From Rhabditophanes sp. KR3021 (Eukaryota; Nematoda; Chromadorea; Rhabditida; Alloionematidae), in the NCBI GenBank assembly GCA_963281155.1, contig CAUJLY010000006.1, positions 7,192,001 to 7,256,000 on the forward strand: a stretch of DNA of 64,000 nucleotides. The letters are read 5' to 3'. The notes under the pieces were generated by a model, which was not told the DNA's origin, searched no databases, and saw only the letters and a list, made by a program, of their open reading frames with translations. Positions 36,173-47,917 of this stretch are shown piece after piece; positions within the stretch are counted from its first letter, which is position 1, and the number at the start of each line of letters is the position of its first letter. Position numbers and translations under genes: made by a program.

Positions 36173-37224
36173 ATGGCAGCTGTTCCGGCGATATTTGGAG
36201 CGCTAGGTGGATGTATGGGATGCATGTACTTTGTAGAATCCTTAGCAAAAGCTGTTCCTAGTTCAATGAACTTATACACCTTTGCCAGCTTTCTGTTTGT
36301 TTTTCTCGAAGGGCTATTTTTTACTTCCCGCTTTTTCACTGTCAAAAATAAAATACCCTTGCTGGGATATATGCCAGTTGTGATGATGTTCTTTTTTGTG
36401 AATGTCATCAACAACCAAGCTCTCAATTTCAATATTCCAGTTCCTCTTCACATTATTTTTAGATCTGTAAGTTATAAATTCTAAATGCCTTTTGGCACTG
36501 TAGTTATTTTTAATAACTTCTTTTCTATCTATAGGGATCTTTATTGGCTTCTTTATTAATGAATCGCATTATCATGGGCCGTAAATACAACATTAGAAAA
36601 TACATTTCTGTTGCTGCAATTACTCTTGGGATTATCATATGCACATTAGCTACGCAAAATGCTTCCGCGAAAAGTGATGTGAAAAGAAGCGCCGAAGCAG
36701 ATAAAGATTATGCGATTGGAATCGTCATGTTAACAATAGCCTTATTGGCATCAGCGATTTTAGCAATCTTCCAAGAAAAGTTGTACTCAAAACATGGAAA
36801 GTATCCAAGAGAAGCAATGTTTGTTGTTCACGGATTGTCTTTACCAATTTTCTTGTTTATGTGGGAAGACATTTCTAGAAATGCCACCTTGCTATCAACA
36901 ACAAATTATGGAACTGAAGATTTAGTATATTTGATCTTTCCAGGATACTTAAAAGGATGGGTAGATTTGACCGGAGCTGTGATCTTACAATGGGTTTGTA
37001 TTAGCTTTGTTTATCAATTAAACTCAGTGACGGATTCTTTGACAGTCACATTAGTTGTAACACTTCGCAAATTTTTGTCTTTATTAGTCTCAATCTTTTG
37101 GTTCCAAAATCCATTTACTACAATGCATTGGTTCGGAGCCATTCTTGTCTTTGGCGGAACACTCGCTTTTGCTGACATCTGGGGCAGCAAGCAAGTTGTT
37201 AAAGATGATAAAAAGAAAAATTGA
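36173..37224 (+). CDS. SLC35B4-type UDP-xylose/UDP-GlcNAc transporter
   Basis: Golgi or ER nucleotide-sugar antiporter. Two exons, 36173-36466 and 36535-37224, give 327 residues, matching the 331 of human SLC35B4. The family blocks are intact: an opening glycine-rich helix (FGALGGCMGCMYFVESLAK), FASFLFVFLEG, NVINNQALNFNI..PLHIIFRSGSLLASLL, AAITLGIIICTLAT, IFQEKLYSKHGKYPREAMFVVH, and SVTDSLTVTLVVTLRKFLSLLVSIFWFQNPFTTMHWFGA. About ten helices are expected. The tail ends DDKKKN, a KKxx-type ER/Golgi retrieval signal as in the human protein. The substrate supplies xylose for the glycosaminoglycan linker, or GlcNAc, so it is functionally upstream of heparan sulfate modification. Exact substrate preference cannot be read from sequence. 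Confidence 0.93.
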
Positions 37225-38396
37225 TTTAATATTAATGTGCCTTTTAAATTACTTAAAATTGTTTTATATTATTGTTCATTTGTTGATTTATTACAATAAC
37301 AAATAAATATATAGCTTTCTGCACGTAATTCCCATTATGCGGGATAGATAAATCTATATATTCCTAAAACGAAGCCACTCAATGCTGATACAATTGAACT
37401 TTAGGATGACTTCTTCCAAGTGCACTATTCCAACTCACAGGAAATGTCTTGTAATATTCAAAATGGATAGGCATTATTATACACAGTTCTATGAGCTAAG
37501 GCAGTGAATTGAAGATAAAAAGAATTTTTTGTAGTTAAAAACTTTTTTGTGTTGTTATTTACACGTATGCTCTCTGATCAACGTAATTATATTTAGATTT
37601 TAATTTATTATATTCACAGAGCTATTTCAGTGCTCGATGTGATTGTGCACTATAAATGCGAAATCCTCCCATATTCAATTAGACGCTTTCACCACATTTT
37701 CAAGCATATAAAGTCATCTTCAATTTTCGTCTTTTTTCATTTTACAAGATTCAATTATAATTGATGATATTATATCTGTCAATGTCCTTTTACGGCTATT
37801 TTTCTTTGTTCATTCTATTTTCACCTTTTAAAATTGTACATACACTTGTTTGATATGAAATTTATTCTCCTATTTATCACGCACACAATCACTATAATGA
37901 GCATCTTGGTACATTGAAATTTAAACGAAAGGCCACTCTCCATCTACTTTAAACTATGTTTTTAAAAACAAAAAATTCGACCTTTTATTAGACAGATATA
38001 TGTGTATCTCGTTTGATTGGGCTACTATATCGTAGTATAAAGCTGTCTCAAATAGCACAAACTAATTATAGACAACTCTTTTTCTTTTCCCTTTATTGTA
38101 AAAAGTAAAGACGATAGCTTCGGCAAAGTTTAGTGCTACAGAAGAAGAAAAGACTAATTAAAATACCTAGTGGTTGGGTAATTAATTTTGATAGGGATGT
38201 ATAACTTATTTGATTGTCCAATCTCTCAAATACTTAGGCAAATTGCCCTGTATAGTCGCATATATTCTCTTATTTTTTTAATGTTTCTAATTCGGGTTAT
38301 GAAACGTTCTATCACATTACACTTTTTTATAGAGAGAACTGCGTTTTTATCAAGCTTTTTAATATCACAAATAACCACTACTACCGACCCCTTATT
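37225..38396. other. Intergenic, no gene seen
   Basis: 3' UTR of the transporter (AATAAA near 37303) and 5' region of eEF2 kinase. Overlapping open frames at about 38190-38400 on both strands are AT-rich and lack motifs; they probably lie in the eEF2K 5' UTR. Confidence 0.5.
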
Positions 38397-40696
38397 ATGG
38401 CGATAATAGAAAAAGAACAAACTGCAACAACCCCTAGTGCCTCCACAAAAACCGTCAAATTTACGATATGCGGAGAAAACCTTGAAAGCAATTTGGAAAA
38501 AGAGAAAAGAAGAAAAAAGTATACGTCCCTTTGGAAAAAGATTGCTAGAAAAGCGCATGACTTGATACTGAAAGATCCATGGGCAAAATATAAAATTAGT
38601 GACAAACCCTCTCAAAAATGTCTACGTTATCGTTATGACGCTTTAACCAAGACATGGTCTAAAGACGAAGTTGAAATAAAGATGGAAAAAAAAGTTTGTT
38701 TGCAACGAAGACATAAATAATTAGATGTTTTGCATCCCCAATTTTTCAGGCCTTTGCAAACGGTGCTATGCGGGAATGTTTTCGTTTAAAAAAAATGGGA
38801 AAAGTATGTAATAATAATGATTGGAAATTTGCTATGAACTATGTTTGTAAAAGATACATTCAAGATGTTGAACGGAACGTATTGTTTGAAGATGTCAAGC
38901 TGCAGATGGATGCCAAATTATGGACATTGGAATATAATCGCCATAATCCACCAAAGAAGGTAATTAATCGCTTGGTGTCACAAGCTGCTTTTTTAATAAC
39001 AATTTAATGATCCCAATTGCGTAAATAATTACCTTGCATTAATTGCGTATTAATAATAAGTTGTAATCCTTTTTAGATTGATATATTTCAAATGGCGATT
39101 TTAGAGTTTATCGAAGAGGAAGGAAAACCTTTGTATCATTTAGAACATTTTATTGAAGGTGATTACATCAAACACAACTCAAACTCCGGCTTTGTCTCTG
39201 AACTAAATAGAATGACCCCAAATGCTTTTAGTCACTTTACTTTTGAAAGAAGTGGCCACCAATTGGTGGTAGTTGATATACAAGGGGTCGATGATTTATA
39301 TACTGATCCCCAAATACACACTGTGTGCGGAACTGATTATGGTGACGGGAATCTTGGCACTCGGGGTATGAGCTTATTCTTTTACTCTCATCAATGCAAT
39401 GATATTTGTAAACTAATGAAATTAACTGAATTCGACATGTCACCCAACGAAAACAAAGACCGCTATTGCAACACGTATATGTTAATTTCCGATCCATCTA
39501 CCAAATTTACAATCAAAACAAATTCCTCCCTTGATATATGTGAGCCAATTGTCAATTACAAAGAAAATGCAATGGAAAGACTTCGCTTACGCAGTACCCT
39601 GTCAGTAAACAGTTGCCTTTCCCTAGAAAACAATTGCGGTGGTAGTGTTACACATTCAGCTAAATGTTTATGCGACGAATGTTTAGAGAACGATGATTTT
39701 TTAGCAAACAAAGACACTCTCGAACCGTCATTAGAAGAGAATGATGATAACATGTTTGGTGATGGCGGCACTGATAAAGAAAGTGCGGGAAATACTTTTT
39801 CAAAAGGTGATGTTTTAAGACGCCGAAGATACTATAGTCAGAGCAGTTTGAACTCAGTCAACGAATCAGAAGCAGAGCGTTTTCATTCTGCGATAAGGAA
39901 ATTTTCCAGGCCTGCTGGTTTTTTGATGCCCAACATTGCTAATGAATTGGCTAATGCCTATCGCAACAGCAATTCCTTGTTCGTTTTGGGACAAGTACAT
40001 TTGGACCTAGCAAGGTACTACGAAATCGGCAAATTTTCTGATGTCTGTATTGTGAACAAACATAATTTACTTGATGATAGTTGCGATGGAAAAAATACTT
40101 TTTCTGAGGCATGTTTATATGACAAACAATCAGCCATTTTTCATTTAAACGTCGCCAGAAAATGTGGTGTGTTGGAATCTATCAAAACAATGGCTGAAAT
40201 CTGTTACGACATTCAGCATGATTTATTGAAAGATGTGGGTTCCAAAGATCTAAATGTCAATTACTTGGCCGATGAGGAGAATGTTATTTGTTTTGGATTT
40301 AAGTTAATGGAATTGGCAGCTGAGATGTGTGAACGTAACGCAATACATTTCGTTGCTGCTGCTTATCAAACTGGGTACAACCTGCCTGAGGGAAAACAAT
40401 GTGACTGGAGTAAGGCTTTGTATTGGTATTCTAAGGCTTTGGAAATATACACCAACTCAGAAGAGGAATTATCTGATTCCATGGGTAGAAAAAAGGATGT
40501 CACGTTTGTTATTCCACAATATGAAATTCTTGCAAAGATGGCACAAATGCTTAATGAAGGCGGGTATTTGTTGGAACAAAATGGAAGCGAAGCTTATAGT
40601 TTGTACAGCGACGCGGCCGAAATCGCGATGAAGTGTGCGAAAGGCAAACTCGCCACCAAATATTATGAATTAGCAGAATTATGTTGCTGTGAATAA
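38397..40696 (+). CDS. efk-1: Eukaryotic elongation factor 2 kinase (alpha-kinase)
   Basis: Calcium/calmodulin-dependent alpha-kinase that phosphorylates eEF2 and slows translation elongation in starvation. Exons 38397-38693, 38750-38959 and 39077-40696 give 708 residues, close to the human 725. The calmodulin-binding and linker region precedes DPWAKYKI and RYRYDALTKTWSKDEV. The alpha-kinase domain runs from about 100 to 300: GAMRECFRLKK, NYVCKRYI with the nucleotide-binding Lys, KLWTLEYNRHNPPK, HLEHFIEGDYIKHNSNSGFV, SHFTFERSGHQLVVVDIQGVDD, the TDPQIHT block and the GDGNLGTRG glycine loop. After an acidic, Ser-rich linker, SEL1-type helical repeats form the C-terminal third (SKALYWYSKALEIY, AYSLYSDAAEIAMKCAKGKLATKYY), which recruits eEF2. 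All key residues seen are present. The first donor is a plain AAA/GTTTGT. unc-24 follows 630 bp downstream on the same strand. Confidence 0.96.
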
Positions 40697-41329
40697 ACGA
40701 TGTATCAACACCTTATCAACACACAATAAATTTTTTTCCAAGCCCTTCCTTTTTTTTCTTTGATATCACATATATAAATATAAACCTTATTTATTTCACT
40801 AATTATGACGTGTAGCTGCTATCAATAGAGAGTGTTTAAATGCTATTTTAGCGTTTATTTATCACTAGCTTTTAGTCGGAGATAGCGCTTGCAATTATAC
40901 ATTGGTTCTCTTTACAAGTCACAATAAACGGTTGCTCTCAACGCATTGTTGCTATTAGTTTTTATATTCATCACATACACACTCTTGCACACTATGGAGA
41001 TGCATAAATATTGTGTTCCTTGACTGCCACATAAAGCCTGCGCCATTAATAGAAGTGGTCGTGAGAGCGCGGCAAAATGCCTCTCGACGAGAAGAAAGAC
41101 CAAACAAATAGACAGCCTGGGTGCAAAAATAAGACTTCTATTTCATTTCGAATACAATGAGAGTTTATGGATGCGACTGACTACTCTGTAGGTTTAGTAG
41201 TAGTCTATAGTGTGCCAGTCAATACAACGACTTCAAGATGAAAATCATATTTTCTGTTTAGAGTTTTGCGTACACAACTTTTAATGCTAAGCTCTATATT
41301 ACTCAATACAAAGACGTTAACTGTATACA
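40697..41329. other. Intergenic, eEF2K 3' UTR and unc-24 promoter
   Basis: AATAAA near 40726 ends eEF2K. The rest is 600 bp of upstream sequence for unc-24. A minus-strand frame at 40912-41103 has no supporting motif. Confidence 0.5.
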
Positions 41330-42627
41330 ATGGATTCTTTCTTTTGTTGGTCAGAAAGTGAGCAACCTGAACACAGGCCTGAAGTTGACGGTAATTTTTG
41401 TTAAAAATGTATTTGTTTTTCTAAATTTGGCGTTGATTGTTTTACTAATCGTTATTTATTTTAGAAGAGTATTATGGAGTAGAAAATTGGCAAGACAAAT
41501 ACAAAAGCTCATTTGCACCGACAGAAGAAGAACTAGATCGAAAGTACCTTACAAGGAGTCATCATAACTCAACATCCTCGGAAATATTGGTTATTGTGAT
41601 ATGTTTCCTGTTGACACTTATCACCTTTCCAATTTCAATATTTTTGTCGCTACGTATTGTTCGAAGCTACGAGAAAATGGTTGTTATGCGCCTTGGACAC
41701 CTGAAAAAAGTATACAAGCCTGGCGTTTATTTGGTATTGCCATGCATAGATAAGTGTTCGAAGGTAGACATGCGGGCTCACCCATACAATATTGACAAAT
41801 TCCAGACAATTACAGCCGACAAAGGCATAGTCGAAGTTGGAGCGGTGGCAAGGATATGCGTAGAGGATCCAGTTGCGTCTGTATGTTGTTTAAAGCAAAA
41901 TAAGGACTTTGTTACTTCACTTGTGTATACTCTTATGTCAAAGCGGCTAGTGAAGGAAAGGATAGCAGATTTAACACAGGACTACAAGAGACAAATGTTT
42001 TCGGATAATGCTAAGGCAGAACTAAATGGGTTCATTCAGAGATACGGCATAGAAATAAAAGAGCTATCCATTCAACACTTCGAAGTTGTAAAAAGCGGCG
42101 AGAACCATGCCACATCTGTTTTTAATACTCTAGTTAAGTCTGACCTAGGTAGCTCTATTATGGGCATATTAGGTAACCATCTAAAAGATATTATACCTAG
42201 TGCGATGTCAGATGTGGCCAAAAATCCAGCCAAGGTACGAACATCATCGTCTGGTGATAGTACTGTTTCCGTCTGCTCATCAAACACAACGATCGTTGTT
42301 GGTGACGAGATTGACATAGTTCAAAAAATCCGTCGCCAGGTTGATGCTGCTCTTGTTAACCAGGTTGGCAAATGTTATCAAATTATGTGCGCAGATATAG
42401 GAAACTTTTACGTTGACTTGTCAATGGATTGCGGATATTGCGACTGGGGGATACACTCATCACCTCACGTTATTTTCACATTAAGCAGAGACAATTTGTA
42501 CGACATTATAGAAGGTAGAGTGACGCCGACGCAGGCGTATCTCAACGGTACTGTTAGCATAAAAGGCTCTATGTTTGATGCTATAAAATTGAAGTATCTG
42601 GCTGACAGAGTGTCTGTACATGTATAG
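41330..42627 (+). CDS. unc-24: UNC-24/STOML1: stomatin-like protein with SCP2 domain
   Basis: Two exons, 41330-41390 and 41465-42627, give 407 residues. The N-terminal cytoplasmic stretch (DSFFCWSESEQ, EEYYGVENWQDKYKSSF) is followed by a hydrophobic hairpin at about 63-85 (VICFLLTLITFPISIFLSL) and a stomatin/PHB domain with EKMVVMRLGHLKKVYKPGVYLVLPCID. The C-terminal 100 residues are an SCP2-type sterol-carrier domain (QIMCADIGNFYVDLSMDCG, VIFTLSRDNLYDIIEGRVTPTQAYLNGTVSIKG). This fusion of stomatin and lipid-transfer domains defines UNC-24/STOML1. In C. elegans UNC-24 associates with UNC-1, MEC-2 and DEG/ENaC channels and affects locomotion and touch. The stomatin core is less conserved than in classic stomatins, as usual in this branch. 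It acts on the inner face of membranes. Confidence 0.93.
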
Positions 42628-43127
42628 TTTATTTTTAATGTATTTTTGATATGCGTAATAATTAAATTTTTTGTCTATGCCCTCATGTGTAACAGATTAT
42701 GACGTTAGCGCGTTTTAATATCTTTCTAAACTCCTCCCTTTAATTTATTAGGCATATTAGGCTGGATATCAAGCACCTACAGTCATTTTATGTGCCATTC
42801 GCGTCTATTTGATAGTGCCAGAGTAAAACTTTACAATATCTCTAATATTTGTCTACTTTCAGGACCCTAACATCTATTTTAATATGAGAGACTAGTATAG
42901 GATACCTAAGAGAATAATGATCTGACTCGTCAGGTGACTAGTATTTTCGTGTATCGCCAGTAGTTGTACTAATTACAGGATTTATAGCATCAACATGCTT
43001 TAGCCTTGTAAGTTTTACGTTCTCTAAAATAGTCCTCAGTCGACTGTGGAAAATATTTTTTTAAATCTAATGATTCGCAAACCAACACGCAAACGAAAAT
43101 TCGCACTCATGTCACAACACGTCTTAA

Positions 43128-43240
43128 ATGCAAATTTTTCTTTAACTGCAAATCTTTTTTTTTAAGCAAATCTTTTTTCAAGCAAATCTTTTTTCAAGCA
43201 AAATTTTTGATGCAAACCTTTTTTTAAATGCAAATTTGTT
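43128..43240. repeat. Seven-unit GCAAAT/T-tract array with octamer ends
   Basis: GCAAA words start at 43130, 43148, 43166, 43182, 43198, 43212 and 43230, spaced 14-18 bp and separated by T-runs. The outermost two read ATGCAAAT, the POU-factor octamer. Confidence 0.75.
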
Positions 43241-43672
43241 TAATGTAGTCGTCGTTAGTTTTTTGAAGTACGCAACGGTTTTATTTGTGTAAGACACAAG
43301 TAGAGCCAACTTTTAAGGCAAATTTCAAGATCGCATTTATTAATCTATTTACTTAATGAATAGATTAACTTCTCCTATGTAACATTTTTTAAATAAGTAA
43401 CCAAAAAATAAAATATTTAGCCAAAAAAATAAAATAACTAATCACAAAATGGAATGGCGGGGCAAACCCGCACAAAAAAATAGAATCTTTAACATGAAAG
43501 TTACGGAGTGCATGTTGTGCCCTTCATTTTGTTAATCAAAGGAGCAACTCATGTTATACGTACTTTCCTTGTGCTACTATTCTGTATGACAGGACCCCGA
43601 TCAAGACAACGAATTTTTATCCTATCCTATCATGCAGGTCCTAGCCACCATCGCTCTTACGAGCAAAATGTA

Positions 43673-43800
43673 GGTATTAGCAGGGCTACTAGGACGTTTT
43701 TTACTAGCCTAGCCTTCAATCCTAATTTAGAAACATGATTACGACGTCGGTATTAGCAGGGCTTACTAGAAGTTTTTACTTCTAATAACCTAGCCGGTTT
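43673..43800. repeat. Two related hairpin elements, 76 bp apart
   Basis: GGTATTAGCAGGGCT occurs at 43673 and 43749. Each copy is followed by ACTAG and then by an inverted partner: TAGAAG-TTTTTA-CTTCTA in the second copy, with AATAACC closing an outer stem, and GGCTA..TAGCC in the first. Confidence 0.65.
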
Positions 43801-44042
43801 GAATGATTGCTTCGTTTATAAAATTACTATTGCAAAAAGGCTTCAAAACAAAAAGCCACCTTCACAAAAAGCTTAGTTTTCGCAAAGCCTCGCTAACTCT
43901 AAAAACCTTAAGTTTTATGAGAGGCACTCTTTCTTTTTAACCACAAATCCAAGAGCACAATTGCTTCTAAGCCCAAATCGTATTTTATAACACCCGCAAA
44001 ACACCCTCATTTATGTCGCATCTTTTTGTAAACGTCGCACCA

Positions 44043-44142
44043 GGCAAAGCGTTATAGTGCTTCGGAGAATTTACTTCAATGAGGTATATTAACATCCATG
44101 AATTCATCACCCGCAAAGGTGAATAGATGGACATGCTTTGCC
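44043..44142. repeat. Perfect 8-bp inverted repeat enclosing 84 bp
   Basis: GGCAAAGC at 44043-44050 pairs with GCTTTGCC at 44135-44142. A smaller hairpin TCACC-CGCAAA-GGTGA lies inside at about 44107. Confidence 0.55.
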
Positions 44143-44627
44143 GCCTCAGTCATATAGGGACTTTATTTAAAACTAAGTAAAGATAGTTAAATTTGCTTTA
44201 TTGAAGCGACTTTTGGTTAATCAAGCACTTTCTGATTTGCTGACGAGAGATTGTATTGTTAACCCATGACATATTCAAGTCTTTTTGCATGGTACTCACT
44301 TTTTAACCATGTGAAGAAATACTTGAGCAAATGTGTTATGCTAAGCGTTATTCATTAGTACCCAGGGGAAATTGATTTAATGTGTGTATAGGTTATTCCT
44401 TCGCAATAGATATCTCATGGTATAGAAACTTCGATAATTTGTATCGTGTAAATTGTTTTTGAACAATTTGGAATCATCTTAAATGGTGATTTTAGACTTT
44501 TCTGAATCAAAGGCCAAATTATAGTTTTTCTCGGTGTAGCTATTATGAGTTACATTACTAATGGTGAATTTTAATTATGGGAATTTTTAGGAGATTCCTT
44601 TTCCTCGCAAAACCCCTACGCAAAAAC

Positions 44628-44663
44628 TAGGTTTTTTCATTCTTGACTGATTTGAAAAACCTA
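44628..44663. repeat. Strong hairpin, 11-bp arms
   Basis: TAGGTTTTTTCA pairs with TGAAAAACCTA across a 13-base loop with a single bulged T. It is flanked on both sides by CGCAAAA words. Confidence 0.65.
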
Positions 44664-46096
44664 CCCTCGTTTCGCAAAAAACAGAGGTCTTAATGCTATT
44701 GAGATCTCATTCGTGTTCATGTAGTGTTAAATATTTTTGTGTTTGTGATATATATGTCCTAGGTATAATTGTCCCAGAATCGGGAGACTTATTACTGTGG
44801 ACAAATACATGTTCCATTAGTTATTATCACAGTCGTCCTGTTAAATTATAAATGTCTCTTGTTTAACTGTTGGTAATGACTATTATTTGTAAGATTATAT
44901 TTTGACAATTTTCCAAATATTAATCAAGCAAATACTCTTTCCTTTAAAAGCAGTGGAATTTCTCTTTTGGTTTGAGAATAAACAGGTTCAACCCTATTTT
45001 ACTCTATTGTATTGTTTGCCTTTTTAAATATAATTTTTTAAATTCATGTAAAATCCTCCGAATTAATTGAATAGTCAAGTGTTATTTGCCTAAAACGTTT
45101 CATTTCCATGCTTCACAACATGGTTAAGCTCTTTTTTGTTAAACGTTCTTTGCGTCGTATTTCACCTTAAGTGGGTATGTCGTCGAATGCCTAACATTCA
45201 AATCTTTCAATTGTAAATTTCTTTATTATCTTTAAAAAATGTAAAAAAAATAAATGTTATGCTCTTCTACTTTATAAATTGTAAATAATATTTCATTTCA
45301 TTTTATCAATGTATTCGACTGATACAGTGGAGTAGTAGAAATGTCAGCAATCGTCCATGAATTATGTACCTCATTTTTCCTTTAATCTCCTTTGAAATTG
45401 TAGTTTTTTTTTGACATTACCTGTAATTAAAGATGAATTTATAACATTTACTTGTAAAATGATATTTGTTTCTATCTACATGCAATCTTATATTCTTAAT
45501 TTTTCTGTAATGTCTTTTATTTTTTGATACAATTTCTGCTAGCCTCTACTGCTACTTCCTTTTTAACGTTATTAGTTTATCACATGAACCACATAGTATA
45601 ATGTTACCTCTCCGGAGTTATTTTTTAATAACTTCCACAAGTACAACTCTTTTGCTGATGTTTTGTGATTTGATATTATATTCACCTTTTCCTCAATAAT
45701 GATAGTATATTGAATACAAAAATTCTAACTCAACATTTTCAAATTGCCAAATTGGAAAAATAATAGTTCATATTGGATTGAACTTAGTACTTCACGCCAA
45801 AGATTCATAATTTCGGTCCAAGCCACTTTTTCAAGTTTTTATACTTTTACAATTTGAAGAAGTTTTTATGATTTATTAAAAGTAAACAATAAGGTATTGT
45901 TTATCTGTTTAGAAATCAAACTAATATAAGTATTTTAGTATGCAAGCTCTGAATTTAAATTGAATCAAAAATGTATGTTGCTGTAAGAATCAGTATTTGA
46001 ATAATTGCTTATATTTGTAATTCAATTAACTTGATGTAAAAATAGTTGTTCATATGAAATCATATCTAGAACTATTTTATGAAATTTCAAATTGAA

Positions 46097-46319
46097 TTTT
46101 CTCAATCGAAACCCGAATATTTTTTGGAAACTCTTGGTTTTCTCAATAGAAACCAGAGTATTTTCTGGAAACTCTTGGCTTTCTCAATAGAAGCCAGAGT
46201 ATTTTTTGGAAACTCTTGGTTTTCTCAATAGAAACCAGAGTATTTTCTGGAAACTCTTGGCTTTCTCAATAGAAGCCAGAGTATTTTTTGGAAACTCGAT
46301 TTTTCTCAATAGAAACCAT
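46097..46319. repeat. 41-bp tandem repeat, five units plus a partial, alternating A/B types
   Basis: Units start at 46097, 46138, 46179, 46220, 46261 and 46302. A units carry GGT before the start and GAAACC after TCAATA; B units carry GGC and GAAGCC. Each junction forms a hairpin around TCAATA, and the A/B difference changes both arms together. Units also alternate between TTTTCTGG and TTTTTTGG. Confidence 0.9.
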
Positions 46320-46703
46320 TAGCATTTTAATATTGGAATCAACGATATAATACTTTGGTAAAATAAGCTTGCTTTATACACTCTTATCAAACAAAGGATT
46401 CATCATCCCACACTTAGTGTAAGACACAAGTAAACAATGATAAGCTAATCTGAACAGATGGATAAAATCTGATATGTTCTTACTCCCAATGCACATTATA
46501 TGAGTGAATGGTTTAATATGTCATCAATTTTTCAAATACTGATCCAATTTTTATTACAATATATGGTTTGTAAAAAAGGTTGATACTTTTAATTATTTTA
46601 TTTTTTAGTAACTAAGCTAATTTTAGCAATAGTTGAATGAAGAATTATTTCGATACAAACTACAGAGTTAAATGGTACTGTCAGAAGTCATTTGCGTGCC
46701 AAT

Positions 46704-47455
46704 TCACTCGTTTTTGACGAAAAAGTTCATGAAACCCGTCCATTTGTCACTGTCGTGATAAAGGTATTCCATGGAAGAAAACAATGACTTCTGCAATAGT
46801 TCAGGATGCATTTCAAACAGCCACAATACCAATCCCCAGATAATCGCTCCGAAATAAGGAAAAACTGGGGACTGCGGTTCTTGAATGATGTCTTGCTTGA
46901 TAGCCAACTTTGACAGGGCTAATAATACTCGAGACAGGAGATACAAATTAATCTTAAATTAATTGATTCTTAATAAGACAGTATTTTTTACTTGCGCACT
47001 TACTTGCATGTTAATATTATTGTTTGCTCCAAATATGAAGTAGCCTCCCAGGAAGGCAGATAGAAAGGATTGCCAAGATTTACCTTTTCCAAAGAAAGTT
47101 TCTAGGACTGCTCTTCCACCTTTGTACATGAACACAAATTTCGCCAAGTTCATGGCGTGTTGCTTTGTTAAATTGAAAATTTTAATAATTTTCTCCCAGA
47201 ATCTGAAATATAAAGTGTATGAGATACATGCATCATTCTTTCTGATATTAGGAAACATCAAACTTACGTTCCTGTTTGGAAAAGAAATGTCATTACAAAG
47301 GCATGAGGAGCTCTAATCTTTACTCCATAGATTAAACCATTTCTTAGTCCCTTTATTGCAGCTAAATATAAGCGATGGGAATCCAAACTATGAAGGACAG
47401 AACTTGCCTTAAGCTCAAATAAACTTAAAAGCTGAGCAATATCGGCGGGAAACAT
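46704..47455 (-). CDS. pxmp4: Peroxisomal membrane protein 4 (PXMP4/PMP24)
   Basis: Three exons, 47455-47268, 47202-47004 and 46952-46704, give 211 residues against 212 in human PXMP4. Nearly the whole length matches: AAIKGLRNGLIYGVKIRAPH, AFVMTFLFQTGT, NLAKFVFMYKGGRAV, the long AFLGGYFIFGANNNINMQIN block with YLLSRVLLALSKLA, then VWGLVLWLFE-type IIWGLVLWLFEMHPELLQ and SMEYLYHDSDKW. It belongs to the Tim17/Tim22/Tim23/PMP24 superfamily with about four helices and sits in the peroxisome membrane; its biochemical role is unsettled. Introns are 65 and 51 bp with GTAAGT donors. The start ATG is preceded by a TATAG that could be a splice acceptor. It is one of the clearest orthologues in the window. 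Confidence 0.96.
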
Positions 47456-47917
47456 ATTCCTATATGTGAAGATTTTATCTAAATCGTTTATTTAACTAAT
47501 TTTGAATATAAAATAGTAGCTCAAGAAATGTGATTGAAATGCAAATAGCTGTTAACGTAAAACAACTGCAATCTGTAAATCAATGTGAAATGAAAATTTT
47601 ACCATTATGCTTTCTTATCAAAATACACTCTAACCTGTTCGATTTGTAGTTATGGTGGTGTCTTTGTTTCTCTCAAACATGACCATCTACGTACTATCAA
47701 TTATGGCAAATTCGATGTAATGTGATAACAAAATCAGCCTTTAATCATCACACATACTATCATAAACTATACTTTTATTATAAATTGTTCTCTGTAATGT
47801 TAAATAATTTTAATAAAAGAAACGTTAAATAATCTTGTTTAAGTAAGTATTTATTCATTAATTAATTTATTATACATTATCATATCAAAAAGAAACCGAA
47901 AATTACTTCAAATTACA
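47456..47917. other. Intergenic, PXMP4 promoter and RASSF 3' UTR
   Basis: Both genes are on the minus strand, about 460 bp apart. AT-rich with no coding signal; a reverse AATAAA (TTTATT) near 47850 may end RASSF. Confidence 0.5.

Larger units (their letters stand above)
42628..46703. other. Non-coding block rich in hairpins and short repeats
   Basis: Four kilobases without a convincing gene between unc-24 (+) and PXMP4 (-, convergent). From about 43100 to 44700 it holds a GCAAA array, paired hairpin elements, inverted repeats and frequent CGCAAA words, all listed separately. A 41-bp tandem repeat lies at 46097-46319. This may be a decayed mobile element or a structural region; no transposase frame or clear terminal repeats were found. 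Confidence 0.6.

Noticed and set aside
36124..36432. Minus-strand frame opposite SLC35B4 exon 1
   Set aside because: Shadow of the transporter exon.
46704..47455. First reading as TMEM135
   Set aside because: TMEM135 shares the superfamily motif, but length and C-terminal blocks match PXMP4 end to end.
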